A stretch of DNA of 52,047 bases. Source: Xylanibacter caecicola (GTDB taxonomy: Bacteria > Bacteroidota > Bacteroidia > Bacteroidales > Bacteroidaceae). Where the stretch lies: NCBI RefSeq assembly GCF_013166515.1, contig NZ_JABKKJ010000017.1, forward strand, positions 1-52,047, in the 5' to 3' direction. Each line of letters starts with the position of its first letter. Within the stretch, counting starts at the first letter, position 1. Shown here in pieces: positions 1-7,715 of the stretch. The notes beneath the pieces are model-generated. The model was not told the DNA's origin. It worked only from the letters and a program-made list of their open reading frames with translations, and ran no database searches. The translations under genes and the position numbers were made by a program.

Positions 1-127
1 GACAATTACATTCGGAATGTCGGAAAGAAACTGAATCTCCGTCCACGCAAAAAACTCAATTTCTCAACTCCAAAAGAAGAATTCTTCAAACAAATCGCTA
101 TTTTTGCACTTGCCAGTTGAACCTGCG
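1..127 (+). mobile_element. 3' end of an IS30-family insertion sequence (partial transposase)
   Basis: Bases 1-120 read in frame 1 as the last 39 residues of a transposase and end in TGA at 118-120. The stretch contains the LNxRPRKxLxFxTPxExF pattern typical of IS30-family DDE transposase C-termini. The same 127 bases occur inverted at the other window end (51921-52047), and identity stops exactly at base 127, which therefore marks the end of the element or of the shared copy. The rest of the transposase and the other inverted repeat lie outside the window. The transposase reads into the HxlR gene side, so read-through is possible. Family assignment rests on the C-terminus only. Confidence 0.8.
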
Positions 128-174
128 ATAGCCGTTGCCTTCGTTCGTTTTTTTCAGTTCGTTCATGATTTCTT

Positions 175-204
175 CTTGTTTTAATGTTATTTATGTTACC
201 TTTG
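175..204 (+). promoter_or_regulatory. Bacteroidota-type promoter upstream of the first HxlR gene
   Basis: A -7 box TAccTTTG lies at 197-204 with a TTG at 176-178, 18 nt upstream, close to the TTTG-N19-21-TAnnTTTG consensus. Transcription would start near 211 and give a leader of about 120 nt containing the paired dyads at 272-305. Confidence 0.55.
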
Positions 205-271
205 CGCAACGTCCCGATAGGGACCCTTGCGACACTGCAAAATTACAACAAAACTATCACTCCCACAATAA

Positions 272-306
272 GTTACCGTGCGGTAACCCACTTACCCGAC
301 GGTAAC
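272..306. promoter_or_regulatory. Tandem dyads, probable HxlR operator
   Basis: Two dyads of the form TTACC-N4-GGTAA lie at 273-286 (GTTACC/GGTAAC with one more pair each side) and 292-305. Their centres are 19 bp apart. They sit 28-60 bases before the HxlR start codon. A matching pair with the same 19-bp spacing precedes the second HxlR gene at 4395-4427. HxlR-family regulators are known to bind paired repeats near their own promoters; that this is the operator is inference. Confidence 0.6.
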
Positions 307-333
307 TTTTGCTGAGTATCAGAGAGAAAAAAG

Positions 334-693
334 ATGAAAGAAGAACTAAAAAAATATGCAGACACCGCCGACTGCCCTATCCGCAACATCATTTCGCGCT
401 TCAGTACCAAGTGGGGACTGCTGTTACTCACCATGCTCGGCGAGTGCCGTTACCTGCGGTTCGGAGAAATGGAACGCGCCCTACCCGACATCTCGCCCAA
501 AGTACTTAGCTCAACGCTTAAGCAACTCGAAGCCGACGGATTGATAAGCCGCCGCGCCTATCCCGACGTACCGCCACGCGTAGAATACTCCATAACGTCC
601 GAGGGCGACTCCCTGCTGCCCATCATCGCCGAACTGACGCAGTGGGCCGTGGCACGTATGGAGAAAAGAAAATCTGCACACAATCCTGTTTAA
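334..693 (+). CDS. HxlR-family winged-helix transcriptional regulator
   Basis: This 119-residue protein has the HxlR-family layout: an N-terminal Cys-Pro (Cys14), a winged helix with recognition helix around 'SPKVLSSTLKQLE', and a wing followed by the conserved PPRVEYS(I/V)T strand. HxlR/YodB/HypR regulators are small dimeric DNA-binding proteins; several sense electrophiles, hypochlorite or aldehydes through an N-terminal cysteine, and Cys14 could serve this way here, with Cys38 as a possible partner. ATG at 334 follows an A-rich leader. The next gene starts 13 nt after the stop, so the two are probably co-transcribed. The tandem TTACC-N4-GGTAA dyads upstream suggest autoregulation. It resembles the second HxlR gene at 4465 in its recognition helix. 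The inducer is unknown. Confidence 0.93.
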   Translation: MKEELKKYADTADCPIRNIISRFSTKWGLLLLTMLGECRYLRFGEMERALPDISPKVLSSTLKQLEADGLISRRAYPDVPPRVEYSITSEGDSLLPIIAELTQWAVARMEKRKSAHNPV

Positions 694-706
694 AGCAAAT
701 ATAGAT

Positions 707-1831
707 ATGTCCATCCTATCCCACAACGCCACAAATTCCATTACATCCACACCAATGTCAGGCACTTCGCTTACTGCCGCCGATATACCCCGTCTGCGAC
801 TGCTCGCCCAACAACTTGACTCACCAAGATTTGATGACCCACACGATGCAGTAGAATGGATGGGCATGGTGCAGGCACAGGATTACAAATCGATGCGTTG
901 GGCTGTGGCAATGCGCACGCGGCAACCATCCATAAATGCTTTCCGCCGCGCATACAACGAAAGACGCATCATCCGCACACATCTCTTCCGCTGCACTTGG
1001 CAACTTGTTGCCGCCGAGGACCTGCACTGGATGCTCTCGCTCTGTGCCGACCGCAACCGCCGCGCAATAAACAGTTATCTCGCATCACACGGGCACGTCA
1101 TCAGCGAGAAAGAATATGCACGGTTCAACCGTATGATGGAAGAGATACTGCAAGGACATGACTCCATGCGCAAGGAAGAACTGACCACCGCGCTCTCTGA
1201 ACGAGGGTTCAGCACTGACGAATATAGACTCTCCATATACCTTCGGCGTGCCGAGATTGACGGTATTATATGCAGCGGACACCTAGACGAGCGCCGGAAC
1301 ACATATGCCCTCATTGCCTCGCGCATATCATCGGAAGCCCAAAGTATGCCCGGACGTGAAAAGGCAATGGCGTTGCTGGCGCACAAATACTTCCGCAGCC
1401 ATTCCCCCGCCACGCTGCGCGACTTCACTTGGTGGACAGGACTTCCTGTCAGAGAATGCCGCCGCGCCATATCTGCCATCGCAGCGGAACTGACAGAGCA
1501 TACCATTGACGGCGATACCTACTATCTTCATCATGACATTTCCAACATCGCAACCACTCCAAACAACTTATCATCCACTCCTCACACACTACTCCTGCCG
1601 CCATACGATGAGTATCTCATAGGATACAAAAGCCGCCACCACGTGCTCGAAGACGACTTCCGTGCCTGCGCCTTCAGCAACAACGGCATCTTCCGTCCCG
1701 TAATAGTCAGCAACGGGCATATCGTTGGCAACTGGCATCCACGCACGGATCGTCTCGACTTCTTCCGCCCCGAATACCGCACGAACACAACAAATGCGCG
1801 CGCTACCTACTCGCGCTTCGCCGAGCTGTAG
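707..1831 (+). CDS. Winged-helix DNA-binding domain protein (HTH_42/AlkZ-like family)
   Basis: The 374-residue protein matches the HTH_42 (winged helix DNA-binding domain, AlkZ/YcaQ-related) family. The QxQ signature appears as 'MVQAQD' near residue 50, followed by the conserved W-A-V-A-x-R segment, a middle region of short winged helices, and a C-terminal 'LLPPYDEYLIGYKSR' motif typical of the family. Family members such as AlkZ and YcaQ are DNA glycosylases that open interstrand crosslinks or remove bulky alkyl lesions; others have no assigned activity, so a DNA repair role is inferred from family only. It starts 13 nt after an HxlR regulator, and a damage-induced regulator-effector pair would be plausible. 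The ATG at 707 lacks a strong ribosome site; an in-frame ATG fifteen codons in is an alternative start. Confidence 0.85.
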   Translation: MSILSHNATNSITSTPMSGTSLTAADIPRLRLLAQQLDSPRFDDPHDAVEWMGMVQAQDYKSMRWAVAMRTRQPSINAFRRAYNERRIIRTHLFRCTWQLVAAEDLHWMLSLCADRNRRAINSYLASHGHVISEKEYARFNRMMEEILQGHDSMRKEELTTALSERGFSTDEYRLSIYLRRAEIDGIICSGHLDERRNTYALIASRISSEAQSMPGREKAMALLAHKYFRSHSPATLRDFTWWTGLPVRECRRAISAIAAELTEHTIDGDTYYLHHDISNIATTPNNLSSTPHTLLLPPYDEYLIGYKSRHHVLEDDFRACAFSNNGIFRPVIVSNGHIVGNWHPRTDRLDFFRPEYRTNTTNARATYSRFAEL

Positions 1832-1902
1832 AGATAAACTCGCGCATCCAGAGCTACAATCCGCACCACAATCCGAAAATCACATACAAAACATAAACAT
1901 GC

Positions 1903-2016
1903 GGTGGAACTGGCACGAAACCCATTCCACCACACAAATAACTGTCCAACAATACTCTTATAAAAATGTATTTCCGCTCTTATATTACCGTTTTTCACTC
2001 TTCTTTGAGAAACGGT
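1903..2016. terminator. Hairpins between convergent genes
   Basis: Two hairpins lie in the 208-base gap after the winged-helix gene: GGTGGAA/TTCCACC (1903-1909 with 1925-1931) and ACCGTTT/AAACGGT (1987-1993 with 2010-2016). They could end transcription from either side. Neither has a strong U-run on the plus strand. Confidence 0.4.
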
Positions 2017-2039
2017 CTTGCTTGATTAATTTACTAAGT

Positions 2040-2672
2040 TTAATATGACGGTACACTGCAACTTGAACACTTATCATGATAATGCCCTGTATATCCATTA
2101 CAATACGGACATTTATTACCCTGAGAATTGTAATAAGCGACCCAAGAAGTGCGCGAACCACCTGAGTGAGGAGTTTTGGAAACACCTGTCCCTCCACATG
2201 ATCTGCATTCTCTGTCTTCATTACGTCTTGAAATTGTTCCACCTCTCTTTGAAGCAGCCTGCGCGTCTGCCCATCGCTGAGCAGCTTGTCCACCATCCTC
2301 TCCCACTGAGGTGAATGTGTTAATCATATTTATACTCATATTTCCCATAGTGGATGTTATTCTTTCTTCCATTCTCTGCCTGTCTTCCGAAATCAGCACT
2401 GCATCTAACTGCATTGCTGGTGTACCGGCAAACTGCTGCGGCATATAAGAGGTTGAACCGTCACCATTCCGTTGAATCGCCCACAGTTTTCCGTATAAAG
2501 GATGATATATATACCCATCGTAGAAAGTAATTGCAACAATGCTTCCGCCGCCAAGTGTCTGTCCCGTTTGAGGGCAAAAACAACTGATCTGCCCATAACT
2601 GATAGTAGATTGGGCAAATGTACTTAAACATATTGCAAAAAGCAATATAAAACAAGAATATATTTTCTTCAT
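2040..2672 (-). CDS. Secreted protein with DnaJ-like CxxCxGxG zinc-ribbon repeats
   Basis: The protein has 210 residues from the ATG at 2672. A longer frame exists upstream, but this start gives a clean signal peptide (residues 1-20, cleavage at FA-Q). The middle (30-150) has no motif I recognise. The C-terminus has a zinc-ribbon array: CRSCGGTG at 156-163, CPYCNGYTG at 188-196 and CSSC at 202-205, resembling the DnaJ cysteine-rich domain. In DnaJ this domain binds zinc and unfolded protein in the cytoplasm; a copy on an exported protein is unusual, and its role here is not known. The gene is preceded by a large nested palindrome at 2734-2859, inside what would be a long leader. It converges on the winged-helix gene. 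Confidence 0.8.
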   Translation of the reverse strand: MKKIYSCFILLFAICLSTFAQSTISYGQISCFCPQTGQTLGGGSIVAITFYDGYIYHPLYGKLWAIQRNGDGSTSYMPQQFAGTPAMQLDAVLISEDRQRMEERITSTMGNMSINMINTFTSVGEDGGQAAQRWADAQAASKRGGTISRRNEDRECRSCGGTGVSKTPHSGGSRTSWVAYYNSQGNKCPYCNGYTGHYHDKCSSCSVPSY

Positions 2673-2733
2673 AATACCATGATTTTTAATTAATTTGATT
2701 ATGAAAAAGGCGTGTAACCATTCCTTTGCTTGC

Positions 2734-2859
2734 CTCATCTATCGGTTACCGCCAAGTGACCTGCACATTAACAAGCACAGAATAGTTCACGCCTTACTAG
2801 CGTGAACCTTCAGTCCGCTTGTTCTCAATGTGCGAATATTGGCGGTATTCATAGATGAG
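2734..2859. other. Five-helix nested palindrome in the leader of the zinc-ribbon gene
   Basis: A 126-base imperfect palindrome has five ordered arms: 2734-2742/2851-2859 (9 bp), 2748-2755/2839-2846 (8 bp, ACCGCCAA/TTGGCGGT), 2763-2769/2827-2833 (7 bp), 2770-2776/2817-2823 (7 bp) and a central hairpin 2785-2792/2800-2807 (8 bp, GTTCACGC/GCGTGAAC). On the minus strand it ends 61 nt before the ATG at 2672. A second element with the same layout is at 10936-11054. It may be a structured 5' leader, a recombination or protein-binding site, or a non-autonomous mobile element. Confidence 0.75.
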
Positions 2860-3257
2860 AGAACAAGAGCTAAAAGCTCAATATTTTATATAGTATGTTA
2901 TATATGTCCTTTTTTCAAGTGTATCGGAACGGAGACGCTTTCTTCGGTTAGTTGGATTGTCTTTGCCGCCCGTGTTCCGGTGCGGCGTTTTTTCTACTGA
3001 ACCCTGTGGGATGCAGCCTTCCGGCTGTCGTGTTCCCTGTTTCTGTTTTGCGTTCCTTTCTTCTCGTGTTTGTCTCTAAACCTCCTTTTTTAATTGTTTA
3101 TGACTCTCCCGTGATACTCTTATAAGAAAGACGGGGTTGATACTGTTACATTAAGAGCATGTCATGATAAAGTCTGAATGGTAAGATGTTCCTCATCCCA
3201 CACCACAGAATTTCATCATAAACCGTTGTGCCTTAAGCTGAACGATACGCAAAGATA
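2860..3257. promoter_or_regulatory. Long intergenic leader region with minus-strand promoter
   Basis: No gene is seen between 2860 and 3432. The box CAAAGATA at 3250-3257 is a -7 element (TAtcTTTG) on the minus strand and could drive the gene at 2672 through a leader of about 570 nt that includes the nested palindrome. The region also holds a plus-strand terminator-like hairpin (2965-2993) and a GCAGCC/GGCTGT hairpin near 3013-3030. Confidence 0.4.
2965..2993 (+). terminator. Rho-independent terminator without an obvious gene
   Basis: GCCGC (2965-2969) pairs with GCGGC (2982-2986) around a CCG/CGG extension and is followed by six T residues at 2988-2993 on the plus strand. No plus-strand gene ends nearby; the closest ends at 1831. 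It may terminate a small RNA transcribed from about 2880 onward, but no TAnnTTTG box was found for one. Confidence 0.5.
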
Positions 3258-3432
3258 GTACTTTTGTACGAAAATACAATTGTAAAACATTATAAAAGTG
3301 ACACCAACGGTTGTTTTTCCATTTTTATTTACGTTTCTTTTATGCCGACAAACACATCGTACAATAAAAGCCCCAGCAGTGGAAGACATATCCGGATGTA
3401 CTTATCCGGAACTCACTCTAATGTATGCATAC

Positions 3433-4335
3433 CTACAAGTGGTTTATGCCGTCGCGGTATGCCTTAAGTTCCTCTTCGGGAAAGGATGCCATGGCACGGT
3501 CGAACTCTGCAAGCAAGGCGGCGCGGTCATGTGGCAAAGCACCGGTTACGGGCACAGTGTTTGATACGTGATGACCGAGAATATTGGTCCTGATAGTAAG
3601 CCGTTCGATAAGAGTGCGGGTCTCTGCGAGGCGCTCTATCTCGGGCGTCTCCTCGTAAGTACCGTCCACCACCTCACTATACAAACGCGACTCGGGAAAC
3701 ACTGTCAATGAAACGATGTTAATGATACAAGGATGCAAGCGGTTGAGAACATCGGCGGTGGCTGTGGCACTCGCCATGCCGTTGCCACGTCCGGCAAGCC
3801 CGTTGAGATAGAACACATTGTATCGTATGCCTGCCTCATCGAGTTTAGAGAGCTGGGCAAGGATATCAGCGGCAGTATATCCCTTGTCCATACGGTGCAG
3901 CGTAGGGTCGTGGGCAGTCTCCATGCCAATGTTTATACCGTCTAATCCGAGGTGGTGCAGGTTTTTGAGTTCGTCTATCGTTTTGGGTGCAATGTCGGTT
4001 ACACGGGCAAACATGCCGAACGACACCATGTGGCGCAGATACTTTCGCATCAACAATGCCACGTCGAGCAGGCGTGAGTAGCTCAACGCCATAGGATTGG
4101 CGCCGGTAAGATAGACACGGCGGGCGCGGGGCTGCCATTGACGGATAACTTTGAGGTCGGTCTCAATCTCGGAGAGTGGCGACATGCGGAAGCGCGTGCC
4201 GTGGTACAGGGTACAGAACTTGCATCTGTGCCAGGTGCATCCGGAGGTAAGCTGTAGCAGTTGCGAGGCAGCCTCATAAGGCGGACGCCATACCTGTCCG
4301 GTGAAATGTAGTTGTGGCTGGTTCATAAAATTCAT
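3433..4335 (-). CDS. Radical SAM protein
   Basis: This 300-residue protein has the radical SAM cluster motif CxxxxxCxxC in 'SGCTWHRCKFC' near residues 32-42, with the third-strand 'GANPMAL' and 'GINIGMET' motifs that contact S-adenosylmethionine in the Elp3-like part of the superfamily. Such enzymes make a 5'-deoxyadenosyl radical; the substrate cannot be told from the sequence. ATG at 4335 is chosen; an in-frame ATG at 4326 is nearly as good. It faces the HxlR regulator at 4465 across 129 bp that hold HxlR-type dyads, so that regulator may control it. The 3' side is the long non-coding region 2860-3432. Confidence 0.9.
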   Translation of the reverse strand: MNFMNQPQLHFTGQVWRPPYEAASQLLQLTSGCTWHRCKFCTLYHGTRFRMSPLSEIETDLKVIRQWQPRARRVYLTGANPMALSYSRLLDVALLMRKYLRHMVSFGMFARVTDIAPKTIDELKNLHHLGLDGINIGMETAHDPTLHRMDKGYTAADILAQLSKLDEAGIRYNVFYLNGLAGRGNGMASATATADVLNRLHPCIINIVSLTVFPESRLYSEVVDGTYEETPEIERLAETRTLIERLTIRTNILGHHVSNTVPVTGALPHDRAALLAEFDRAMASFPEEELKAYRDGINHL

Positions 4336-4345
4336 TGTTTTTGTT

Positions 4346-4427
4346 TAACTTTGCAGATGCAAAATTATACGATAAACGTCGTATTTGCAATGACTTACCA
4401 AAAGGTTTGACCCTTACCGGCAGGTTA
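4346..4427. promoter_or_regulatory. Promoter and tandem HxlR-type dyads between rSAM and HxlR genes
   Basis: A plus-strand -7 box TAacTTTG lies at 4346-4353. Two dyads follow: TTACC-AAAA-GGTTT (4395-4408) and TTACC-GGCA-GGTTA (4414-4427), with centres 19 bp apart, the same spacing as at 273-305. A separate dyad TACGA-N6-TCGTA is at 4368-4383. The shared spacing supports an HxlR operator. Confidence 0.6.
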
Positions 4428-4464
4428 GTATCGCTCATTGCAAAGACGTTACGAAGGAAAAGAT

Positions 4465-4857
4465 ATGGCAAAAAAATTGGACTACGGATATTGCAAGGCG
4501 GCTCCCATGCTCGAGTGGATAGGAAACAAATGGACACTTGTGGTGTTATTGAAAGTGGCGGAAAGCAACGGGACGATTCGTTTCAGCGAACTTTACCGCA
4601 CCATTCCCTCATTGTCGGAGAAAGTTCTCGCGGCAGTACTGCGACAACTCTGTGCCGACGGTCTGCTCGAGCGCCGGCTTTATGCCGACGTGCCTCCACG
4701 AACGGAATACTCTGTCACGGAGTTCGGGCGCACGCTCCTACCCCACGTACAGGGACTGATTGAATGGGGACGTGAAAATTTCGATACGATTATGCACAAC
4801 AGGGCACGGCTGCATCGTGATAGTATGAAGGATATAGAGGGAGGCAAAGGAAGATAA
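4465..4857 (+). CDS. HxlR-family winged-helix transcriptional regulator
   Basis: The start is ATG 4465, preceded by AAGGAAA; the frame extends further upstream but would run into the operator region. The 130-residue product has the family layout: an N-terminal cysteine (Cys10) before 'PMLEWIGNKW', the recognition helix 'SEKVLAAVLRQL', and the wing 'PPRTEYSVT'. Its role is presumably to regulate itself and the divergent radical SAM gene, probably in response to a reactive small molecule as known for YodB/HypR relatives; the inducer is unknown. The last codons (DIEGGKGR) are encoded by the start of a polypurine intergenic repeat, so the tail has probably been reshaped by that repeat. It converges with the AraC gene. 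Confidence 0.92.
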   Translation: MAKKLDYGYCKAAPMLEWIGNKWTLVVLLKVAESNGTIRFSELYRTIPSLSEKVLAAVLRQLCADGLLERRLYADVPPRTEYSVTEFGRTLLPHVQGLIEWGRENFDTIMHNRARLHRDSMKDIEGGKGR

Positions 4858-4918
4858 AAGGAGATAAAAGACGTATGCTTTGTTGATAAAAGTTTTAACC
4901 TATTGTCCTTTATTTTCC
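4838..4918. repeat. Polypurine/polypyrimidine hairpin repeat, copy 1
   Basis: GGAAGATAAAAGGAGATAAAAG-type purine tracts lead into AAAAGACGTATGC, a spacer, then CTATTGTCCTTTAT. The same core is found in four other intergenic regions (7799-8023, 9112-9306, 15390-15593, 30905-31026). This copy is shortest, has one short right arm, and lies between two convergent genes. Confidence 0.7.
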
Positions 4919-4941
4919 ATGATGTATGCTAACGACTTCTT

Positions 4942-5799
4942 TCAACTTCGCATTTCAACATTCCTCCACTGATCGGACTTCCGACCGAGACGAAACTCCA
5001 TTGGCGAAAGCCCCGTGTTACGGCGGAAGAAGCGGCATAGGTATGAGTCGTCTTCGAAACAGAAACGGGCGGCGATCTCCTTGACACTCATGTCGGTGTC
5101 TGCAAGAAGGGTTCTTATCTCCACCGTCAACTGTTGGTCGATGAGTGCCTTGGGTGAAGTGCCATATACGCTGCGACACACCTTATATAAATAGTCGGGT
5201 GTGATGTTTAGTGCATTTGCATAGAACTTCACATCGCGCCGATGCGGCGAGTGCCTCATAAGCAATGCCCAAAAGCGATTTGTCACGAAGCGAGCAGGAT
5301 GTATGTCAGCGTCTTCTAATTTCATTCCGTGACGTGCCAACTCAACACCTATGGCAGAGAAAAGATTATAAGCCTCGTAACCCAGCATGACGGTACGTTC
5401 AGGCGGTTCAATGGCGGTAAGCAGATAGGCTGCACGCGAGAACCAATCGGCAACGAGTTGTACATGATGCGGTCCCAGAAACAGAACGGGCGAGGAAGAA
5501 AGTATGCCCCACAGCGATGTGTCCGGTATGCGATAATAAGCAGTCCAAAGTGTAGCGTCCGACAGCGAAACATAGCGCGCCGCGAAATCAACCGATACAG
5601 CCTCGGGCATGGCAAACATATCTTGCGTGACAACGAGCAGGCTACCGCAACGCAACGGTTTCTTCTGCATATTTACAGACACAACGGCACGACCTGCCGT
5701 GCACAAAAACAACAGGCATCCGGCGGTTCTTAGTGGGCGTCCTACACTTTGTTGCCAATCGGTTACGCCCGTAGAATCTTCTTTGTAAAGAATGTTCAT
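4942..5799 (-). CDS. AraC-family transcriptional regulator
   Basis: The 285-residue protein has an N-terminal ligand or dimerisation half (about 1-165) with no clear signature and a C-terminal AraC double helix-turn-helix. Hallmarks are 'ITPDYLYKVCRSVYGTSP' for the first HTH, then 'SVKEIAARFCFEDDSYLCRFFRRNTGLSPMEFR' motif residues (I-A-x-x-x-G/C-F-x-D-x-S-x-x-x-x-F-x-x-x-x-G-x-x-P). It is divergent from the MATE pump at 5940, so it most likely controls that pump. A TAATTTTG box (5807-5814, minus strand) ends only 7 nt before the ATG, implying a very short leader. The effector is unknown. Confidence 0.92.
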   Translation of the reverse strand: MNILYKEDSTGVTDWQQSVGRPLRTAGCLLFLCTAGRAVVSVNMQKKPLRCGSLLVVTQDMFAMPEAVSVDFAARYVSLSDATLWTAYYRIPDTSLWGILSSSPVLFLGPHHVQLVADWFSRAAYLLTAIEPPERTVMLGYEAYNLFSAIGVELARHGMKLEDADIHPARFVTNRFWALLMRHSPHRRDVKFYANALNITPDYLYKVCRSVYGTSPKALIDQQLTVEIRTLLADTDMSVKEIAARFCFEDDSYLCRFFRRNTGLSPMEFRLGRKSDQWRNVEMRS

Positions 5800-5903
5800 A
5801 CGGAGACAAAATTACTATATTTCCATAACATTACATCATTCCCAGTATTGATTTGTACCATTATACCCCGAAAAATCAACGTGCCACTGCATCTTTTTAT
5901 CAT

Positions 5904-5911
5904 TACCTTTG
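5904..5911 (+). promoter_or_regulatory. -7 box of the MATE gene
   Basis: TAccTTTG in the AraC-MATE divergent region. Transcription would start around 5916-5918, which argues against the longer upstream frame starting at 5853 or the ATG at 5916, and for the ATG at 5940. Confidence 0.6.
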
Positions 5912-5939
5912 CACAATGAAAACAAATAAGGGAAATGTT

Positions 5940-7376
5940 ATGAAAAAGAATGAGAGAAACCTCGACCGCGACAGGCTCGACTTTGGCGACGGAAAGATAG
6001 GTTCGCTATTTCGCGCACTTTTCTTTCCTACACTAATAGCAATGATTTTCACATCGGCACTGACTGTCATCGACGGAATATTCGTTGGTCATGGCGTTGG
6101 TGCGTGCGGCATTGCCTCGGTGAATATTGTGGCTCCGGTGTATATGCTGGGTACAGGCATCGGACTTATGTTCGGCGTCGGCGCATCGGTGATAGCAGGC
6201 ATACGCATGTCGGAGGGCAACATCAAGACGGCGCGCATAGTCATGACACAGGCAATTGCCGTCGGTTCGCTGCTGATGGCGGTTATATGCGGCGTGTGTC
6301 TGCTTTTCCCACGGCATATTGTGGGCTTGCTTGGTGCCAGTATTATTCTCGAAACCGATGCCATACACTATCTGTTGTGGATGTTGCCGGGCATATTGTT
6401 CCTCTGCGTGCAATATGTCGGCATGATGCTTATCCGTCTTGACGGCTCACCGCGATATGCAATGTGGATACAGGTGGTGGTGGCTGCACTAAACATCGTA
6501 CTGGATTGGTATTTTATCTTCCCGCTGCACATGGGTGTCATGGGCGCTGCAATTGCCACGTCTATTGCAAATGTGGCGGGCGGACTGACGGCATTGGCTT
6601 ATTTTCCGCTATTCGGCGACCGTCTTCGCTTCTATCGTTTGAAACTATCCGTCACTTCGTTGCTGCTCACTCTGCGCAACACGGGCTACATGGCAAAGAT
6701 TGGTTTTGCCACAATGCTCACCGAACTGGCAATGGGTGTGATGATGTTTACGGGCAACCGCATGTTTCTCTCAATACTTGATGAGGACGGTGTGGCAGCG
6801 TTTGCCGTGGTGTGCTATCTCTTCCCCGTGGTGTTCTCCATCGGAAACGCTGTGGCACAGTCGGCACAACCCATCATCAGCTACAACCACGGTGCCGGTC
6901 GTCACGACCGTGTGCGCCGCGCGCTGTGCCTGTCTCTGCAGGCTGCGCTGGTATCGGGACTGTTCGTCACGTTCTTCCTTGCGGCGGGTGCTGAGACAAT
7001 AGCCACCCTATTCCTTCCCGTTGGCAGCAAAGCATGGTCGCTAACAGTGTCGGGGTTGCCCCGTTTTGCCGTGTGCGGAGTATTTTTCGCCGTTAACATC
7101 GCCTTCATCGGCTACTGGCAGAGCATAGAACATGCGACAAGATCCACGCTGCTGACGCTTCTGCGCGGCGTGATATTGCTCGTGCCGTGCTTCATGCTGC
7201 TGCCCCACATGGCGGGAGTGGCAGGACTTTGGTTTGCCATTCCATTGGCAGAGGCGCTCACCTGCGGCGTCATTACAGTGATGTGGCTGGGCGACAGGGG
7301 CGATAATACAAATAAGGCTAATTGGTCTAATAAGGCTAATAAGACCAATAAGACTAATAGGACCAATAAGGACTAA
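5940..7376 (+). CDS. MATE-family multidrug/organic cation efflux transporter
   Basis: The start is ATG 5940, after the -7 box at 5904-5911 and a purine-rich GGGAAA site. The 478-residue product has about twelve hydrophobic segments and MATE features, including 'FFPTLIAMIFTSALTVIDGIFVGHGVG' motif residues in helix 1-2 and 'NAVAQSAQPIISYNHGAG' in helix 7-8. MATE proteins export cationic drugs or metabolites at the inner membrane using Na+ or H+. The divergent AraC gene is its likely regulator. The last 25 or so residues are low complexity (NKxNKxN), encoded by a degenerate 9-base repeat near 7305-7373, so the true conserved protein ends around residue 455. The substrate is not predictable. Confidence 0.93.
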   Translation: MKKNERNLDRDRLDFGDGKIGSLFRALFFPTLIAMIFTSALTVIDGIFVGHGVGACGIASVNIVAPVYMLGTGIGLMFGVGASVIAGIRMSEGNIKTARIVMTQAIAVGSLLMAVICGVCLLFPRHIVGLLGASIILETDAIHYLLWMLPGILFLCVQYVGMMLIRLDGSPRYAMWIQVVVAALNIVLDWYFIFPLHMGVMGAAIATSIANVAGGLTALAYFPLFGDRLRFYRLKLSVTSLLLTLRNTGYMAKIGFATMLTELAMGVMMFTGNRMFLSILDEDGVAAFAVVCYLFPVVFSIGNAVAQSAQPIISYNHGAGRHDRVRRALCLSLQAALVSGLFVTFFLAAGAETIATLFLPVGSKAWSLTVSGLPRFAVCGVFFAVNIAFIGYWQSIEHATRSTLLTLLRGVILLVPCFMLLPHMAGVAGLWFAIPLAEALTCGVITVMWLGDRGDNTNKANWSNKANKTNKTNRTNKD

Positions 7377-7385
7377 TGGAAAAAG

Positions 7386-7709
7386 TCATGATACGGTTTT
7401 AAGTCCTACAATAGATGCTATCAGTGTGGTGATGAAAAACAGCCGCCAAAGGGTTGCGGGCTCGTGAAAAACAAGAATTCCCATAAGCACTGTGCCCACG
7501 GCTCCGATACCTGTCCATACGGGATATGCCGTTCCAAGGGGCAGGGTCTGCGTGGCTTTTGCCAGCAGCCCCATACTTAAGACTGTAAAAACGATGAAAC
7601 CTCCCATCCAGCACCACCACTGTATGCCTTCGGTTGCCTTAGCACGACCCAGACAGAATGTAAAACCAACCTCGCAAAGCCCTGCGACAATAAGGATAAT
7701 CCAATTCAT
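7386..7709 (-). CDS. SMR-family exporter, SugE/Gdx type
   Basis: The 107-residue protein has four hydrophobic helices and the essential membrane glutamate at position 13 ('AGLCEVGF'). The segment 'LPLGTAYPVWTGIGAVGTVLMG' is the SugE/Gdx signature rather than the EmrE one. Gdx proteins exchange guanidinium for two protons as antiparallel dimers in the inner membrane; SugE variants also confer resistance to a few quaternary ammonium compounds. It lies 9 nt from the convergent end of the MATE gene. Its own promoter box is at 7774-7781, leaving a GC-rich leader of about 58 nt that ends in six U residues, worth checking as a riboswitch. Confidence 0.93.
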   Translation of the reverse strand: MNWIILIVAGLCEVGFTFCLGRAKATEGIQWWCWMGGFIVFTVLSMGLLAKATQTLPLGTAYPVWTGIGAVGTVLMGILVFHEPATLWRLFFITTLIASIVGLKTVS

Positions 7710-7715
7710 AATAAA

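Noticed and set aside
6..209. Small reading frame over the left IS end
   Set aside because: Antisense to the transposase C-terminus and repeated at the other end.
2920..3040. Signal recognition particle RNA
   Set aside because: A CCGGAAGG sequence appears on the minus strand but the conserved GGTCAGG and AGCAGCC loop parts are not in place.
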